Part shown: positions 54,987-64,000 of the stretch, piece after piece | How the letters are laid out: every line of letters begins with the position of its first letter | How positions within the stretch are numbered: position 1 is the first letter of the stretch | Origin: Flagellimonas allohymeniacidonis | Lineage (GTDB): Bacteria; Bacteroidota; Bacteroidia; Flavobacteriales; Flavobacteriaceae | Direction: 5' to 3' | NCBI RefSeq assembly: GCF_004296335.1 | Contig: NZ_SGIU01000001.1 | Coordinates: forward strand, 907,290 to 971,289 | DNA length: 64,000 nt | Position numbers and translations under genes: made by a program | Notes under the pieces: model-generated | Seen by the model: the letters and a program-made list of their open reading frames with translations, nothing else | What the model was told of the DNA's origin: nothing | Database searches by the model: none

Positions 54987-55055
54987 GGGTAATAGCTTAA
55001 ATTCAAACCAAATTAAACAAATCTGCTTACATTTAGCCGTCAAAAACGATAATCG

Positions 55056-55874
55056 ATGTCAGTCGCCAAGAAAGAATACAAAAGGGTTACGGTAAAATCA
55101 CTTGTGGAAATGAAGCAAAATGGGGAGAAAATCTCCATGCTTACCTCCTATGACTACTCCATGGCCAAAATTGTGGATGCTGCAAATGTAGATGTCATAC
55201 TGGTTGGTGATTCGGCCAGTAACGTTATCGCCGGACACGAAACTACCCTGCCTATCACACTTGATCAAATGATCTATCATGCAAGCTCTGTGGTGAGAGC
55301 GGCCAAAAGGGCCTTGGTGGTCGTTGACATTCCCTTTGGAAGTTACCAAAGTGACTCTAAGGAAGCCCTGCGCTCGGCTATTCGAATTATGAAAGAAAGT
55401 GGTGCTCATGCTGTAAAGGTCGAAGGTGGAATGGAAATAAAGGATTCGGTAAAACGGATTCTCCAAGCAGGAATTCCTGTAATGGGGCATTTGGGGTTAA
55501 CGCCACAATCCATTTATAAGTTCGGCACTTATACGGTTCGGGCCAAGGAAGAAAGGGAAGCTGCCAAATTAAAGGAGGATGCCAAAAAATTGGAAGAACT
55601 CGGCTGTTTTGGTATTGTTTTGGAAAAAATTCCTGCTAAACTTGCCCAAGAAGTAGCTGAAAGCGTCTCCATCCCAATTATTGGAATAGGCGCTGGTGGT
55701 GGAGTTGACGGCCAAGTTTTGGTGGTCCACGATCTTTTGGGAATGACCCATGAATTCAACCCACGATTCCTTCGAAGATATATGAATCTCTATGAGGAAA
55801 TGAGCAATGCGATTTCAAAATATGTCGATGATGTCAAGAGCAGGGATTTTCCAAGTACTGAAGAGCAGTATTAA
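55056..55874 (+). CDS. panB: 3-methyl-2-oxobutanoate hydroxymethyltransferase
   Basis: First committed step of pantothenate synthesis: transfers hydroxymethyl from methylene-THF to ketoisovalerate. A 272-residue TIM barrel with [20 protein letters not shown], the metal-binding [19 protein letters not shown], and GHLGLTPQS. The stop region overlaps the start of the GDSL hydrolase gene by about 44 bp. Confidence 0.96.
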   Translation: MSVAKKEYKRVTVKSLVEMKQNGEKISMLTSYDYSMAKIVDAANVDVILVGDSASNVIAGHETTLPITLDQMIYHASSVVRAAKRALVVVDIPFGSYQSDSKEALRSAIRIMKESGAHAVKVEGGMEIKDSVKRILQAGIPVMGHLGLTPQSIYKFGTYTVRAKEEREAAKLKEDAKKLEELGCFGIVLEKIPAKLAQEVAESVSIPIIGIGAGGGVDGQVLVVHDLLGMTHEFNPRFLRRYMNLYEEMSNAISKYVDDVKSRDFPSTEEQY

Positions 55875-56532
55875 TCTGGTCTTCAAGAAATATGGTCTTT
55901 TCGGCATACTTTTTCTCTTTTTTACCCTAAAAGGCTTTTCAGGTCAGAGCTATTCGATTCCAGTATCAAACAAACATAATACGGACACTCTAAAAGTTCT
56001 TTTTGTGGGCAACAGTCTTACATTTTACAATGACCTGCCCAGTTTGGTCCGAAAGCAAGCGTTGTCCCAAGGAATCCAACTACAGACCGAAATGCTTGCT
56101 TTTCCCAATTATGCCCTTATGGACCATTGGGTGGATGGCAAAGTACAGCAACTGATATCGGAAAATAACTATGCTTATGTGGTCATACAACAAGGCCCAT
56201 CTTCGCAAGACTATGGAAGGGAAATACTATTTGAATACGGACAGAAGTTTAAGCAACTCTGTTCTAAATATGGCACAGAACTGGCCTATTTCATGGTTTG
56301 GCCTTCAAAACGCTACTACAATACCTTTGCGGCAGTAATTGCCAACCATAGAGATGCTTCCAAGGTAAATAATGCTATTTTATGTCCTGTAGGTGAACTA
56401 TGGAAAAATCATTTTGATGCTACAGGAGATTTCTCGTACTATACCAATGATGGATTTCACCCCTCTATGTTGGGTAGTGAGATGGCAGCAAAAGTTATTT
56501 GTGAGGCGCTATTTCCCAGTCCTAAGGATTGA
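55831..56532 (+). CDS. exported SGNH/GDSL-type hydrolase
   Basis: About 233 residues from ATG 55831; other in-frame ATGs at 55807, 55822 and 55828 are also possible, all inside panB. A hydrophobic signal ([18 protein letters not shown]) is followed by block [16 protein letters not shown], with the nucleophile Ser, and by a terminal [16 protein letters not shown] with the Asp/His pair. This is an SGNH esterase acting on esters or acetylated glycans in the periplasm. It overlaps the panB end by about 44 bp. Confidence 0.82.
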   Translation: MSRAGIFQVLKSSINLVFKKYGLFGILFLFFTLKGFSGQSYSIPVSNKHNTDTLKVLFVGNSLTFYNDLPSLVRKQALSQGIQLQTEMLAFPNYALMDHWVDGKVQQLISENNYAYVVIQQGPSSQDYGREILFEYGQKFKQLCSKYGTELAYFMVWPSKRYYNTFAAVIANHRDASKVNNAILCPVGELWKNHFDATGDFSYYTNDGFHPSMLGSEMAAKVICEALFPSPKD

Positions 56533-56582
56533 GAAATCAATACCTTTAAAGTTAAAAGCTTAAATCATTAAAAATCAAAACA

Positions 56583-57263
56583 ATTAATTCCGAAAATTTA
56601 GAGGTTCTTTACGAAGACAACCATCTAATCGCCATTAACAAAAGGCCGGGAGACCTAGTGCAAGGTGACAAAACAGGGGATGTGCCTTTGAGCGAGGTGG
56701 TAAAAGCATATATCAAGGAGAAATACAACAAACCCGGTAATGTATTTCTAGGTGTAGTGCATCGATTGGATCGCCCTACCTCGGGAGTACTTCTTTTTGC
56801 CAAGACTTCAAAAGCACTCTCCCGATTAAACAAGCTTTTTGCCGAGGGCAAAACCAAAAAGACCTATTGGGCCATGGTTAAAAAGCCGCCCACAAAGACG
56901 TCCGACACGCTTGTGCATTGGCTGGTTCGAAATCAGAAGCAAAACAAATCGTATGCCCATCCCAAAGAAGTAGAAAATTCCAAAAAGGCCATTTTGGAAT
57001 ACAGAGTGATCAAGAAACTAGATTCGTATTCCCTGCTTGAAATTGATTTAAAGACAGGCCGCCATCATCAGATACGTGCGCAATTGGCCGCAGTGGGTGC
57101 CCATATAAAAGGAGATTTAAAGTACGGAGCGGACAGAAGCAACCAAGATGGAAGTATTCACCTTCATGCCCGTAAATTAGAGCTTGTGCATCCCGTAAAA
57201 AATGAACCTTTAGGGATTGACGCCCAAACACCAAATGACCCACTCTGGAATGCCTGTGATTAA
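56583..57263 (+). CDS. RluA-family pseudouridine synthase, start codon unclear
   Basis: RNA-modifying enzyme converting uridine to pseudouridine in rRNA or tRNA. The catalytic motif HRLDRPTSGVLLFAKT contains the active Asp, and KTGRHHQIRAQLA and GDLKYG follow. Conserved N-terminal sequence (ENLEVLYEDNHLIAINKRPG) lies upstream of the first canonical start, GTG 56658, but no ATG, GTG or TTG exists before it in frame; the preceding in-frame stop is at 56553. ATT 56583 or ATC 56574 may be used. It has the short length of the sub-family without an S4 domain. Confidence 0.85.
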   Translation: MNSENLEVLYEDNHLIAINKRPGDLVQGDKTGDVPLSEVVKAYIKEKYNKPGNVFLGVVHRLDRPTSGVLLFAKTSKALSRLNKLFAEGKTKKTYWAMVKKPPTKTSDTLVHWLVRNQKQNKSYAHPKEVENSKKAILEYRVIKKLDSYSLLEIDLKTGRHHQIRAQLAAVGAHIKGDLKYGADRSNQDGSIHLHARKLELVHPVKNEPLGIDAQTPNDPLWNACD

Positions 57264-58804
57264 CGGATAGCAGCCAGCGCTTTCTCGCGAATGATTTGCG
57301 CCACCGGTTTGTTCTGAAGATGACCTTCCAACCATGAAAGAATATCCAAGTACAAAAATGCCCGTTTTTCGTAAGGGTGGTGTTCGTACTTTTTTAGTTC
57401 GTCATAAAGTTTTTGGAATTCATTGCGAAGCTCGCCAGGATAAATGTCACCTAAATTTCTCAAAAACTTGATCATTTCCCTTTGTACGGCATGCAAATCG
57501 TTCATCTTCAACAAAAACTTATAGGTGCTTTTCAATTGAACTTCAAGATGATAGTCCATTCCCGCTTCATAATGAGCCACTAAACTCAAAACTCGGGCAA
57601 AGCACATCAGGTCCTCACGCATTTTCAGGTTCTTGTTGGAAATGATACGTTTCAGATAGAGAATACAATTCTTATGGTCCCCCATTCCAAAATACAGACA
57701 AGCAATTTTGTAATAGAGAAGCATGATATGGTGCTCATCAATACGATCTCTATGTTTCTTTATTCCATATTCAATGATGTTGACCAAATAAAGTCCCTTC
57801 TCAAAAGTGCCTTCAAGAAAATGGAGACTTAAACGATTGGAATTGATGTACAAGAAGCTTAAAGACGCAATATTATCGTTTTGTGGAAACTTAGGTCCGT
57901 TCACATGCTGCTCCAATCGTTCTAACGTATCTCGGAACTGAGAGCCATATTTCACAAAAAATAGCGCCTCCAAAAGATAGTGGTTGCCTTTTAAATAAAA
58001 TACAGGGTTCAAACGAATCATCTCCTCATTTTCATAAAAGAGGTCTACCCATTTGCTCGCATACTTATAGGCTGCAAGAAAATCTTGGGTCAAAAGGCTG
58101 TACCAAAGATGGGCTTTGTAAAGCCAAAGTTTTTCTCGAAAGCCTAAATCTTCAACCCGGTATGCCGGCATGTGAGACTCAAAATACTGCCGCACACTGT
58201 TCAAGTCCTCATCATTGCGAACATAACCTACCTTCAACATCATACCATACAATTGGAGGGATAGGTTGGACAATTTACTGGTCATTACATTATGCTCTGA
58301 GAGTTCTTTCGCCTGCACTGCCAGTTCATCCGCCCTATGCGGAATGCTTCGCGTGATATACTGCGTTTCGATGATCTTCTCCAGTTCCACAATTTCATAG
58401 GCCACATTTTTCTCTTCATGCTCAATGGCAAAGTTTTTGGCCTTATCCAAAATTTTTAAGCTCTGCTTGTACAATCCCTTCTGATATAGGATGGTGGCAA
58501 AATCCAATTGTTCCCGGATTTGTACTCGAATATTTTGGTTAACGGGATTCAATCGCAAACTCACCAATATTTGCCTATACAAATGGGCTTTAAGGTTGGA
58601 AAGTTGCGCTTTTTTGACGATCCCACTATCCAAAATTTGCTTTTCATCATAAGCCCGCATCTTATCCAAAAGGTTAAAAAGCGCTAGAAATTTTGCATCG
58701 GTGTTCACCCCAAGTCTACCCACATACAGCTTAAACTGTCTCTTTTCAGATTTGGAAAGTGATTTTATGAGTACAAACAAGGTGTCCTTGTGGGTATTTG
58801 TCAT
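57260..58804 (-). CDS. large helical-repeat protein, unknown function
   Basis: A 514-residue cytoplasmic protein composed of helical pairs, consistent with divergent TPR-like repeats (for example ILYQKGLYKQSLKILDKAKN and NCILYLKRIISNKNLKMRED). It lacks a signal peptide and any catalytic motif. It ends 4 bp inside the end of the convergent RluA gene. A scaffold role is likely, but no partner is indicated. Confidence 0.8.
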   Translation of the reverse strand: MTNTHKDTLFVLIKSLSKSEKRQFKLYVGRLGVNTDAKFLALFNLLDKMRAYDEKQILDSGIVKKAQLSNLKAHLYRQILVSLRLNPVNQNIRVQIREQLDFATILYQKGLYKQSLKILDKAKNFAIEHEEKNVAYEIVELEKIIETQYITRSIPHRADELAVQAKELSEHNVMTSKLSNLSLQLYGMMLKVGYVRNDEDLNSVRQYFESHMPAYRVEDLGFREKLWLYKAHLWYSLLTQDFLAAYKYASKWVDLFYENEEMIRLNPVFYLKGNHYLLEALFFVKYGSQFRDTLERLEQHVNGPKFPQNDNIASLSFLYINSNRLSLHFLEGTFEKGLYLVNIIEYGIKKHRDRIDEHHIMLLYYKIACLYFGMGDHKNCILYLKRIISNKNLKMREDLMCFARVLSLVAHYEAGMDYHLEVQLKSTYKFLLKMNDLHAVQREMIKFLRNLGDIYPGELRNEFQKLYDELKKYEHHPYEKRAFLYLDILSWLEGHLQNKPVAQIIREKALAAIR

Positions 58805-58950
58805 CGTAAAAAACTTAATTTAACCATCTGTATTTCAAAGCCTTAATGAGCAAGAAATACAGTTTAACATTGTAATGGATTTGTTGAATCCCCTATCTGG
58901 GCCAGCTCCTGATTTATCTTCGTGTAATTGAGTTAAAACGCACTGCCAGA

Positions 58951-60123
58951 ATGGGTAAAGATAAGGTACAAATTTTTGACACTACACTACGAGATGGAGA
59001 GCAAGTTCCAGGTTGCAAACTGGACACCAAACAGAAATTGGTTATTGCCCAAAGGCTCGACGAACTGGGAGTAGATGTCATAGAAGCAGGTTTCCCGATT
59101 TCAAGTCCGGGTGATTTTCAATCCGTTCATGAAATTGCCAAATTGGTCAAAAACGCAACAGTTTGCGGATTGACCAGAGCCGTAAAAAAAGATATTGAAG
59201 TTGCCGCCGAAGCCATTAAAGTGGCCAAAAGACCGAGAATCCATACCGGGATAGGCACTTCAGATTCGCATATCAAATACAAATTCAACTCTACCCGGGA
59301 AAAGATCATCGAACGGGCAGTTGAAGCTGTGGCATATGCCAAAACCTTTGTGGAGGATGTTGAGTTTTATGCCGAAGATGCGGGGAGAACGGACAATGAT
59401 TATTTGGCGCAGATATGTGAAGCGGTCATCAAAGCCGGAGCCACAGTTTTGAATATTCCTGACACCACTGGATATTGTCTACCGGAGGAATATGGAGCCA
59501 AAATGAAATACCTAAAGGAAAATGTCAACGGAATTGAGAAGGCCATTCTGTCCTGTCATTGTCACAACGACCTTGGACTGGCCACGGCCAACTCCATAGC
59601 TGGGGTAATCAACGGAGCACGCCAAATTGAGTGTACCATTAATGGTATTGGTGAGCGCGCTGGAAATACATCTTTGGAAGAAGTTGTCATGATTCTTAGA
59701 CAACATCCTTATTTGGAGCTCGATACCGACATCAACAGCAAGTTGTTATACGACACCAGCCAAATGGTTTCCCAAAAAATGGGAATGCCCGTGCAACCCA
59801 ATAAGGCAATTGTAGGTTCAAATGCCTTTGCGCATAGTTCTGGTATCCATCAAGATGGGGTTATAAAGCAACGGGAAACCTATGAGATCATTGACCCCCA
59901 TGATGTGGGCGTCAACGAATCCTCCATTGTGCTCACTGCCCGAAGTGGTCGCGCGGCTTTGGCCTATCGAGCAAAAAATGTAGGCTACGAGCTTACCAAG
60001 TTGCAACTGGACGTGGTTTATCAAAACTTTTTGAAGTTTGCCGATCGCCAAAAGGAGATTATGGATGAGGACATCCACAAAATCATTGAAACCAGTGATG
60101 TGGGCATTGCCAGCATCGCCTGA
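58951..60123 (+). CDS. leuA: 2-isopropylmalate synthase, short form
   Basis: First step of leucine synthesis: condenses acetyl-CoA with 2-oxoisovalerate. A 390-residue TIM-barrel enzyme with [15 protein letters not shown], the metal-binding [13 protein letters not shown], and [14 protein letters not shown]. It stops near residue 390, whereas leucine-feedback-regulated forms are about 510-570 residues, so the C-terminal allosteric domain is absent. leuB follows 60 bp later; leuC and leuD are not in the window. Confidence 0.92.
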   Translation: MGKDKVQIFDTTLRDGEQVPGCKLDTKQKLVIAQRLDELGVDVIEAGFPISSPGDFQSVHEIAKLVKNATVCGLTRAVKKDIEVAAEAIKVAKRPRIHTGIGTSDSHIKYKFNSTREKIIERAVEAVAYAKTFVEDVEFYAEDAGRTDNDYLAQICEAVIKAGATVLNIPDTTGYCLPEEYGAKMKYLKENVNGIEKAILSCHCHNDLGLATANSIAGVINGARQIECTINGIGERAGNTSLEEVVMILRQHPYLELDTDINSKLLYDTSQMVSQKMGMPVQPNKAIVGSNAFAHSSGIHQDGVIKQRETYEIIDPHDVGVNESSIVLTARSGRAALAYRAKNVGYELTKLQLDVVYQNFLKFADRQKEIMDEDIHKIIETSDVGIASIA

Positions 60124-60183
60124 CCCAAACAACAGCCCCAACCTATTGTACTAACTTATAGGCAAAGTCTCAAAAGAACCCAC

Positions 60184-61302
60184 ATGAATTTGAAAATAGC
60201 CTTACTTCCTGGAGACGGAATTGGACCTGAGGTCTTGAATCAGGCTGTGAAGTGCCTTCATGCTGTGGAGGAAACATTCAATCATCATTTCACTTTCAAG
60301 GAAGCCTTGGTTGGAGCTACGGCCATTGACCGCACAGGGAACCCATTACCCAATCAGACGCTAAATCTTTGTCAGGAAGCAGATGCTGTCTTGTTTGGTG
60401 CCATTGGAGACCCAAAGTATGATAACGACCCTTCAGCAAAAGTACGTCCGGAACAAGGTCTATTAAAGCTAAGAAAGGAACTGGGTTTATTTGCCAATAT
60501 TAGGCCTGTGCAAGTGTTTCCCACCTTGTTGGACAATTCGCCTCTGAAAAAAGATATCATTGCAGGGACCGATTTTGTTATTTATCGTGAACTGACCGGA
60601 GGTATTTACTTCGGTGAAAAAAAACTTAATGAGGAAGGAACTATTGCCTCCGACCTTTGTGAATATTCTGAAAAAGAAATTAGCCGAATTGCCCATTTGG
60701 CATTCAAAGCTGCAAAGAATAGGAGCGGCAAGCTTACCCTAGTCGACAAGGCCAATGTTTTGGAATCGTCTCGCTTATGGCGAAGAGTCGTCTCTAAAAT
60801 TGCAGAAAGCTACCCAGAGGTAACGCTCGATTTCCTTTTTGTGGATAATGCTGCCATGCAAATCATTCTCAACCCCAGTCAGTTTGACATAATCTTGACT
60901 GAAAATATGTTCGGTGATATTATTTCTGATGAAGGCAGCGTAATTGGAGGGTCCATCGGCTTGTTGGCGTCGGCATCCGTTGGGGAGCAAAATGCTCTTT
61001 TTGAGCCCATCCATGGATCATATCCTCAGGCCAAGGGAAAAGATATTGCCAACCCCATTGCATCAATTCTCTCTGCAGCCATGCTTTTGGAGCATTTTGG
61101 TCTTTTTGAAGAAGCCATGTCGGTTCGAGAGGCGGTGGACAAATCCTTAAAAAAGGGAATTGTAACTCCCGATTTGGCTAAGAAAAGCCAATATGGAACC
61201 AATCAGGTTGGCGACTTTATCGCGGACAATATTGTTGATGAGGATGATGATTTAAATATGAACGATGAAAACATCGGACTAGGCAAATCCACGATTATTT
61301 AA
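60184..61302 (+). CDS. leuB: 3-isopropylmalate dehydrogenase
   Basis: Third step of leucine synthesis: NAD-dependent oxidation and decarboxylation of 3-isopropylmalate. 372 residues with LLPGDGIGPEV, the ELTGGIYFGEK segment, DKANVLESSRLW and the GSVIGG/HGSYPQAKGKDIANP signatures. It is co-transcribed with leuA. Its end overlaps the end of the TlpA-like gene by 4 bp. Confidence 0.95.
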   Translation: MNLKIALLPGDGIGPEVLNQAVKCLHAVEETFNHHFTFKEALVGATAIDRTGNPLPNQTLNLCQEADAVLFGAIGDPKYDNDPSAKVRPEQGLLKLRKELGLFANIRPVQVFPTLLDNSPLKKDIIAGTDFVIYRELTGGIYFGEKKLNEEGTIASDLCEYSEKEISRIAHLAFKAAKNRSGKLTLVDKANVLESSRLWRRVVSKIAESYPEVTLDFLFVDNAAMQIILNPSQFDIILTENMFGDIISDEGSVIGGSIGLLASASVGEQNALFEPIHGSYPQAKGKDIANPIASILSAAMLLEHFGLFEEAMSVREAVDKSLKKGIVTPDLAKKSQYGTNQVGDFIADNIVDEDDDLNMNDENIGLGKSTII

Positions 61303-62531
61303 TCGGTTTCTGCACTCACCATCTCCTGAATTGTTTTGTCAAAGTCCTTTTTGAAGATTTCATGCTTTTCACCAGTGGCGGGTCCATTGAAACCTGTATG
61401 AATTTTTCGCACTTCCCGGTTTTTATCAATAAAAATAGTAGTAGGGTAAGAAAGAACATGATTTAACATCGGGAGTTTTTCATTGGCCTTTTGTTTGTTT
61501 GAAGTGCCGAATTGTGCCAAAAGAATTGGGTAAGGCACACCAATTCGTTGCTTCAACCTTTCAATGCCCACCCAAGCGCTTTCCTCGGTCTTGGCATACT
61601 CAAAAGCCAGCGCGACAAAAGCTACATCCAATTCAGGATTGTTTTTCAGATAGTCCACATAGAATTTTGTCTCGTCTAGGCAATTGGGACACCAAGTACC
61701 CATAATCTGTACCACTACCGGTTTTCCTTCAAATTGGGAATGCGTCAAACCGATCATCTCTCCTGACTCATTCGGAAAAGAGAAATCAATATGATCATAT
61801 CCTTCCTTTAAAAAGGTGAGCGTATTGGCATCCGGTAGTTCGAACGCCTCATTGCGTTTGGCCGAAAAGGTTTCCACAGAATGGTTTCCTGAGTAAAATT
61901 TACCCTGCAACGTGCTGTCTGTAACGCTGGCGGCAAATAAAAAAACATGGGCACCGTCAAATGTGGAGAGCTTCAGGGAATCGCCATCCATAACGCCTTC
62001 CAAATAACGATAATCCCCTGTTTTAGTACGGAACGTTCCCTTTACAATGCCTTCCTCTTGAACAAAAACTCCTTTGGCGGGATACTCATCTTCGGTACCC
62101 ACTTCAAAATAAGTTTCCCAAATTCCAGAAATGTTGACGTTAGCCGTTTGCTTAGTGGTGAACCGTTCCTGTTTTCCATGAGAGGCCGAAAAGGAAACCA
62201 CACGCTCTAAACTCTCTTTGATAAAACTTCCTTCTATCTTGTTTTCAGTAAAGGTGCCTGCTATATATCCTTCAAAAACTGGCATTTTAATATGGATGGA
62301 ATCCCCAGAGATTTCCATTTCATCAACTACCACCACTTCATCCGCATTGTACATTTCCATTTGGTAACTCCCATTATCCGCCAGTTTAAGTTTAAAGTTG
62401 AAGGGAAGTGTTCTATTTTCAGAAACGCCCATTTCCGCACGCCACTCTCCAGGCAATAGTGTTCTTTCTTCAACCTTGCACGAACCAAATGTCAATGCAA
62501 CGGCACTAAATAAAACCCAAATGTTCCTCAT
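61299..62531 (-). CDS. TlpA-family thioredoxin-domain lipoprotein
   Basis: A 410-residue protein with a lipoprotein signal (VLFSAVALTFGSC). A beta-rich N-terminal region of about 240 residues is followed by a thioredoxin-like domain with active site GTWCPNCLDET (CPNC) and the cis-Pro region LSYPTTIFIDKN. It acts in periplasmic disulfide or cytochrome biogenesis redox chemistry. The gene is divergent from pheT. Confidence 0.9.
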   Translation of the reverse strand: MRNIWVLFSAVALTFGSCKVEERTLLPGEWRAEMGVSENRTLPFNFKLKLADNGSYQMEMYNADEVVVVDEMEISGDSIHIKMPVFEGYIAGTFTENKIEGSFIKESLERVVSFSASHGKQERFTTKQTANVNISGIWETYFEVGTEDEYPAKGVFVQEEGIVKGTFRTKTGDYRYLEGVMDGDSLKLSTFDGAHVFLFAASVTDSTLQGKFYSGNHSVETFSAKRNEAFELPDANTLTFLKEGYDHIDFSFPNESGEMIGLTHSQFEGKPVVVQIMGTWCPNCLDETKFYVDYLKNNPELDVAFVALAFEYAKTEESAWVGIERLKQRIGVPYPILLAQFGTSNKQKANEKLPMLNHVLSYPTTIFIDKNREVRKIHTGFNGPATGEKHEIFKKDFDKTIQEMVSAETD

Positions 62532-62659
62532 GGCACTGCTAGTTTTTCTTTATTTCGAAAATATAGTTCAAAACTTACAAATCAAGGTGTTCCTTTGCAA
62601 ATATTTGGATTGAATCTCTTTTTTGATTGTTTTATCTTTGTCCACTTTAAATTTGGGGT

Positions 62660-64000
62660 ATGAAGATTTCTTACAACTGGTTAAAGCAGTTTTTGTCAGT
62701 GGATTGGGAGGCGCAAAAGACCGGTGAGCTTTTGACAGATCTTGGACTTGAGGTTGAAGGCATAACCAGCTTTGAATCAGTTAAAGGCGGCCTTGAGGGT
62801 GTTGTTGTGGGACACGTGCTTACTTGTGAAAAGCATCCCAACGCTGACCGTTTAAAGGTGACCACTGTTGATATTGGCGAAGAAACTCCTGTTCAAATTG
62901 TATGTGGAGCCCCAAACGTTGCTGTCGGCCAGAAAGTACCTGTTGCCACCATTGGTACCACCTTGTATTCTGCCGAAGGTGAACCTTTGAAAATTAAAAA
63001 AGGAAAAATCAGGGGCGAGGAGAGTCATGGGATGATCTGTGCCGAGGATGAACTTGGTCTTGGAAAAAGTCATGACGGAATAATGGTGCTCAGTGATGCG
63101 CTTGAACCTGGTACACTTGGTAGTGAAGTGTTTGAAATAGAGACTGACGACGTCTTTGAAATAGGGCTAACACCCAATCGTGCAGATGCCATGAGCCATT
63201 TTGGCGTCGCAAGAGATCTCAAGGCCGGACTGGAACAGCATGAGATCAGTAAAGGTTTGGTCACACCTTCGACCAGCAATTTTTCTATCGACAACAGGTC
63301 TTTAAAAATTGATGTCGAAGTTGAAGATAGCGACCTTGCACCACGATATTGCGGGGTGACCATAAGTAACATTATTGTTCAGGATTCCCCAGATTGGTTG
63401 AAAAATCGATTAAAGGCCATCGGGCTTTCCCCGATAAATAACATAGTGGATGTTACAAATTATGTACTTCATGAACTAGGACAACCTTTGCATGCTTTTG
63501 ATGCCAACAAAATAAAGGGAGGCAAAATTGAGGTAAAGCGACTGCCAAGCGGTACTAAGTTCACTACCTTGGATGATGTCGAGCGCGAACTGCATGAAGA
63601 AGACCTAATGATTTGCGATAGCGAAAAGCCCATGTGCATTGCTGGGGTTTTTGGCGGTACATATTCAGGAGTTACGGAGCACACTTCCGCCATATTTTTG
63701 GAAAGTGCCTATTTCAATCCTATTTCCATTCGTAAGAGTGCCAAACGTCACGGTCTAAACACGGATGCTTCCTTTCGTTTTGAACGTGGCATCGATATCG
63801 AAATCACCGAGTATGCCCTTATGCGTGCCGCAGCGTTGATTCGAGAAATTGCCGGAGGCGAAATCAGTTCTGAAGTGGTTGACCTGTATCCAAAGAAACC
63901 CAAGGAACGCCAAGTATTTTTGACATTCGATAAAATCAACTCGTTGATAGGGCAAGAAATTCCCAGAGATACCATCAAGTCGATATTGTCTTCTTTGGAG
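62660..64000 (+). CDS. pheT: phenylalanine-tRNA ligase beta subunit, N-terminal part (runs off window)
   Basis: The 447 visible codons start at ATG 62660 (MKISYNWLKQFLSVDW) and include the tRNA-binding OB domain (VVVGHVLTCEKHPNADRLKV, IVCGAPNVAVGQKVPVA), GMICAEDELGLG, and the B3/B4 editing domain (GLSPINNIVDVTNYVLHELG, RFERGID). With PheS it forms the alpha2-beta2 synthetase. The frame is open to the window edge. It is divergent from the TlpA-like gene. Confidence 0.97.
   Translation, partial: MKISYNWLKQFLSVDWEAQKTGELLTDLGLEVEGITSFESVKGGLEGVVVGHVLTCEKHPNADRLKVTTVDIGEETPVQIVCGAPNVAVGQKVPVATIGTTLYSAEGEPLKIKKGKIRGEESHGMICAEDELGLGKSHDGIMVLSDALEPGTLGSEVFEIETDDVFEIGLTPNRADAMSHFGVARDLKAGLEQHEISKGLVTPSTSNFSIDNRSLKIDVEVEDSDLAPRYCGVTISNIIVQDSPDWLKNRLKAIGLSPINNIVDVTNYVLHELGQPLHAFDANKIKGGKIEVKRLPSGTKFTTLDDVERELHEEDLMICDSEKPMCIAGVFGGTYSGVTEHTSAIFLESAYFNPISIRKSAKRHGLNTDASFRFERGIDIEITEYALMRAAALIREIAGGEISSEVVDLYPKKPKERQVFLTFDKINSLIGQEIPRDTIKSILSSLE

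Noticed and set aside
58805..58950. Leucine attenuator or T-box before leuA
   Set aside because: No Leu-rich leader peptide, T-box motif or terminator hairpin is visible in the 146-bp gap.
1..64000. CRISPR array or cas genes
   Set aside because: No set of regularly spaced direct repeats and no Cas motif was seen; the only tandem repeats are the few tRNA-end copies.

Overview
The window is chromosomal DNA of a member of the Bacteroidota, most likely a marine Flavobacteriaceae. The evidence is the low GC content, Bacteroidota-type promoters (TAnnTTTG at -7), lipoproteins with acidic residues after the lipobox cysteine, a compact leuA, and core genes typical of that family (lpdA, ftsK-lolA-lptG, acs, dnaK, pheT). 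A genus cannot be named from the sequence alone.

Layout. 1-14.4 kb holds core and metabolic genes: the start of lpdA, a small ankyrin/membrane-protein pair, a divergent Lrp regulator facing a Cys/Met PLP enzyme and an NhaC-type transporter, then tpx-dgkA-ftsK-lolA-lptG-ribB packed head to tail, a DegT aminotransferase, a TauE/SafE permease and a beta-barrel protein. A tRNA-Ser(UGA) gene lies at 14.5 kb.

14.57-28.91 kb is an integrated mobile element bounded by a 16-bp direct repeat. One copy is the 3' end of the tRNA gene; the other lies about 150 bp beyond a tyrosine integrase. Its right half is a compact leftward operon: an excisionase-like protein, a winged-helix protein, three unknowns, a TerS-like protein and a complete-looking TerL. 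No capsid, portal, protease or tail gene is visible. The left half carries an XRE repressor beside a 20-bp perfect palindrome, plus cargo: a guanidino-modifying-enzyme-like protein, a two-TM protein, a zinc-ribbon protein and several unknowns. At about 14.3 kb, with DNA-packaging genes but no virion genes, it best fits a phage satellite of a kind I do not recognise in Bacteroidota. Two further att/tRNA-end copies follow it, suggesting a repeatedly used site.

29.3-64 kb returns to chromosome: acs, a Crp/Fnr-DUF-ADH cluster, a secreted esterase, a membrane AraC regulator with a beta-propeller lipoprotein, 1-Cys peroxiredoxin, a TPR histidine kinase/response regulator pair, a GH65 phosphorylase convergent with a PfkB kinase, a PD40 protein, an atypical response regulator with Glu at the phosphorylation site, dnaK, serine dehydratase, a TPR/SCO pair, panB, a GDSL hydrolase, an RluA-type pseudouridine synthase, leuA-leuB, a TlpA-like lipoprotein and the start of pheT.

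The most notable points are the TerL/TerS satellite and its operators, the tandem tRNA-end remnants, the degenerate GTP cyclohydrolase II domain of the riboflavin enzyme, the Glu-substituted receiver, and an Lrp operator-like palindrome beside a probable sulfur amino acid catabolism module. All functional calls rest on reading sequence and motifs; no database search was run.
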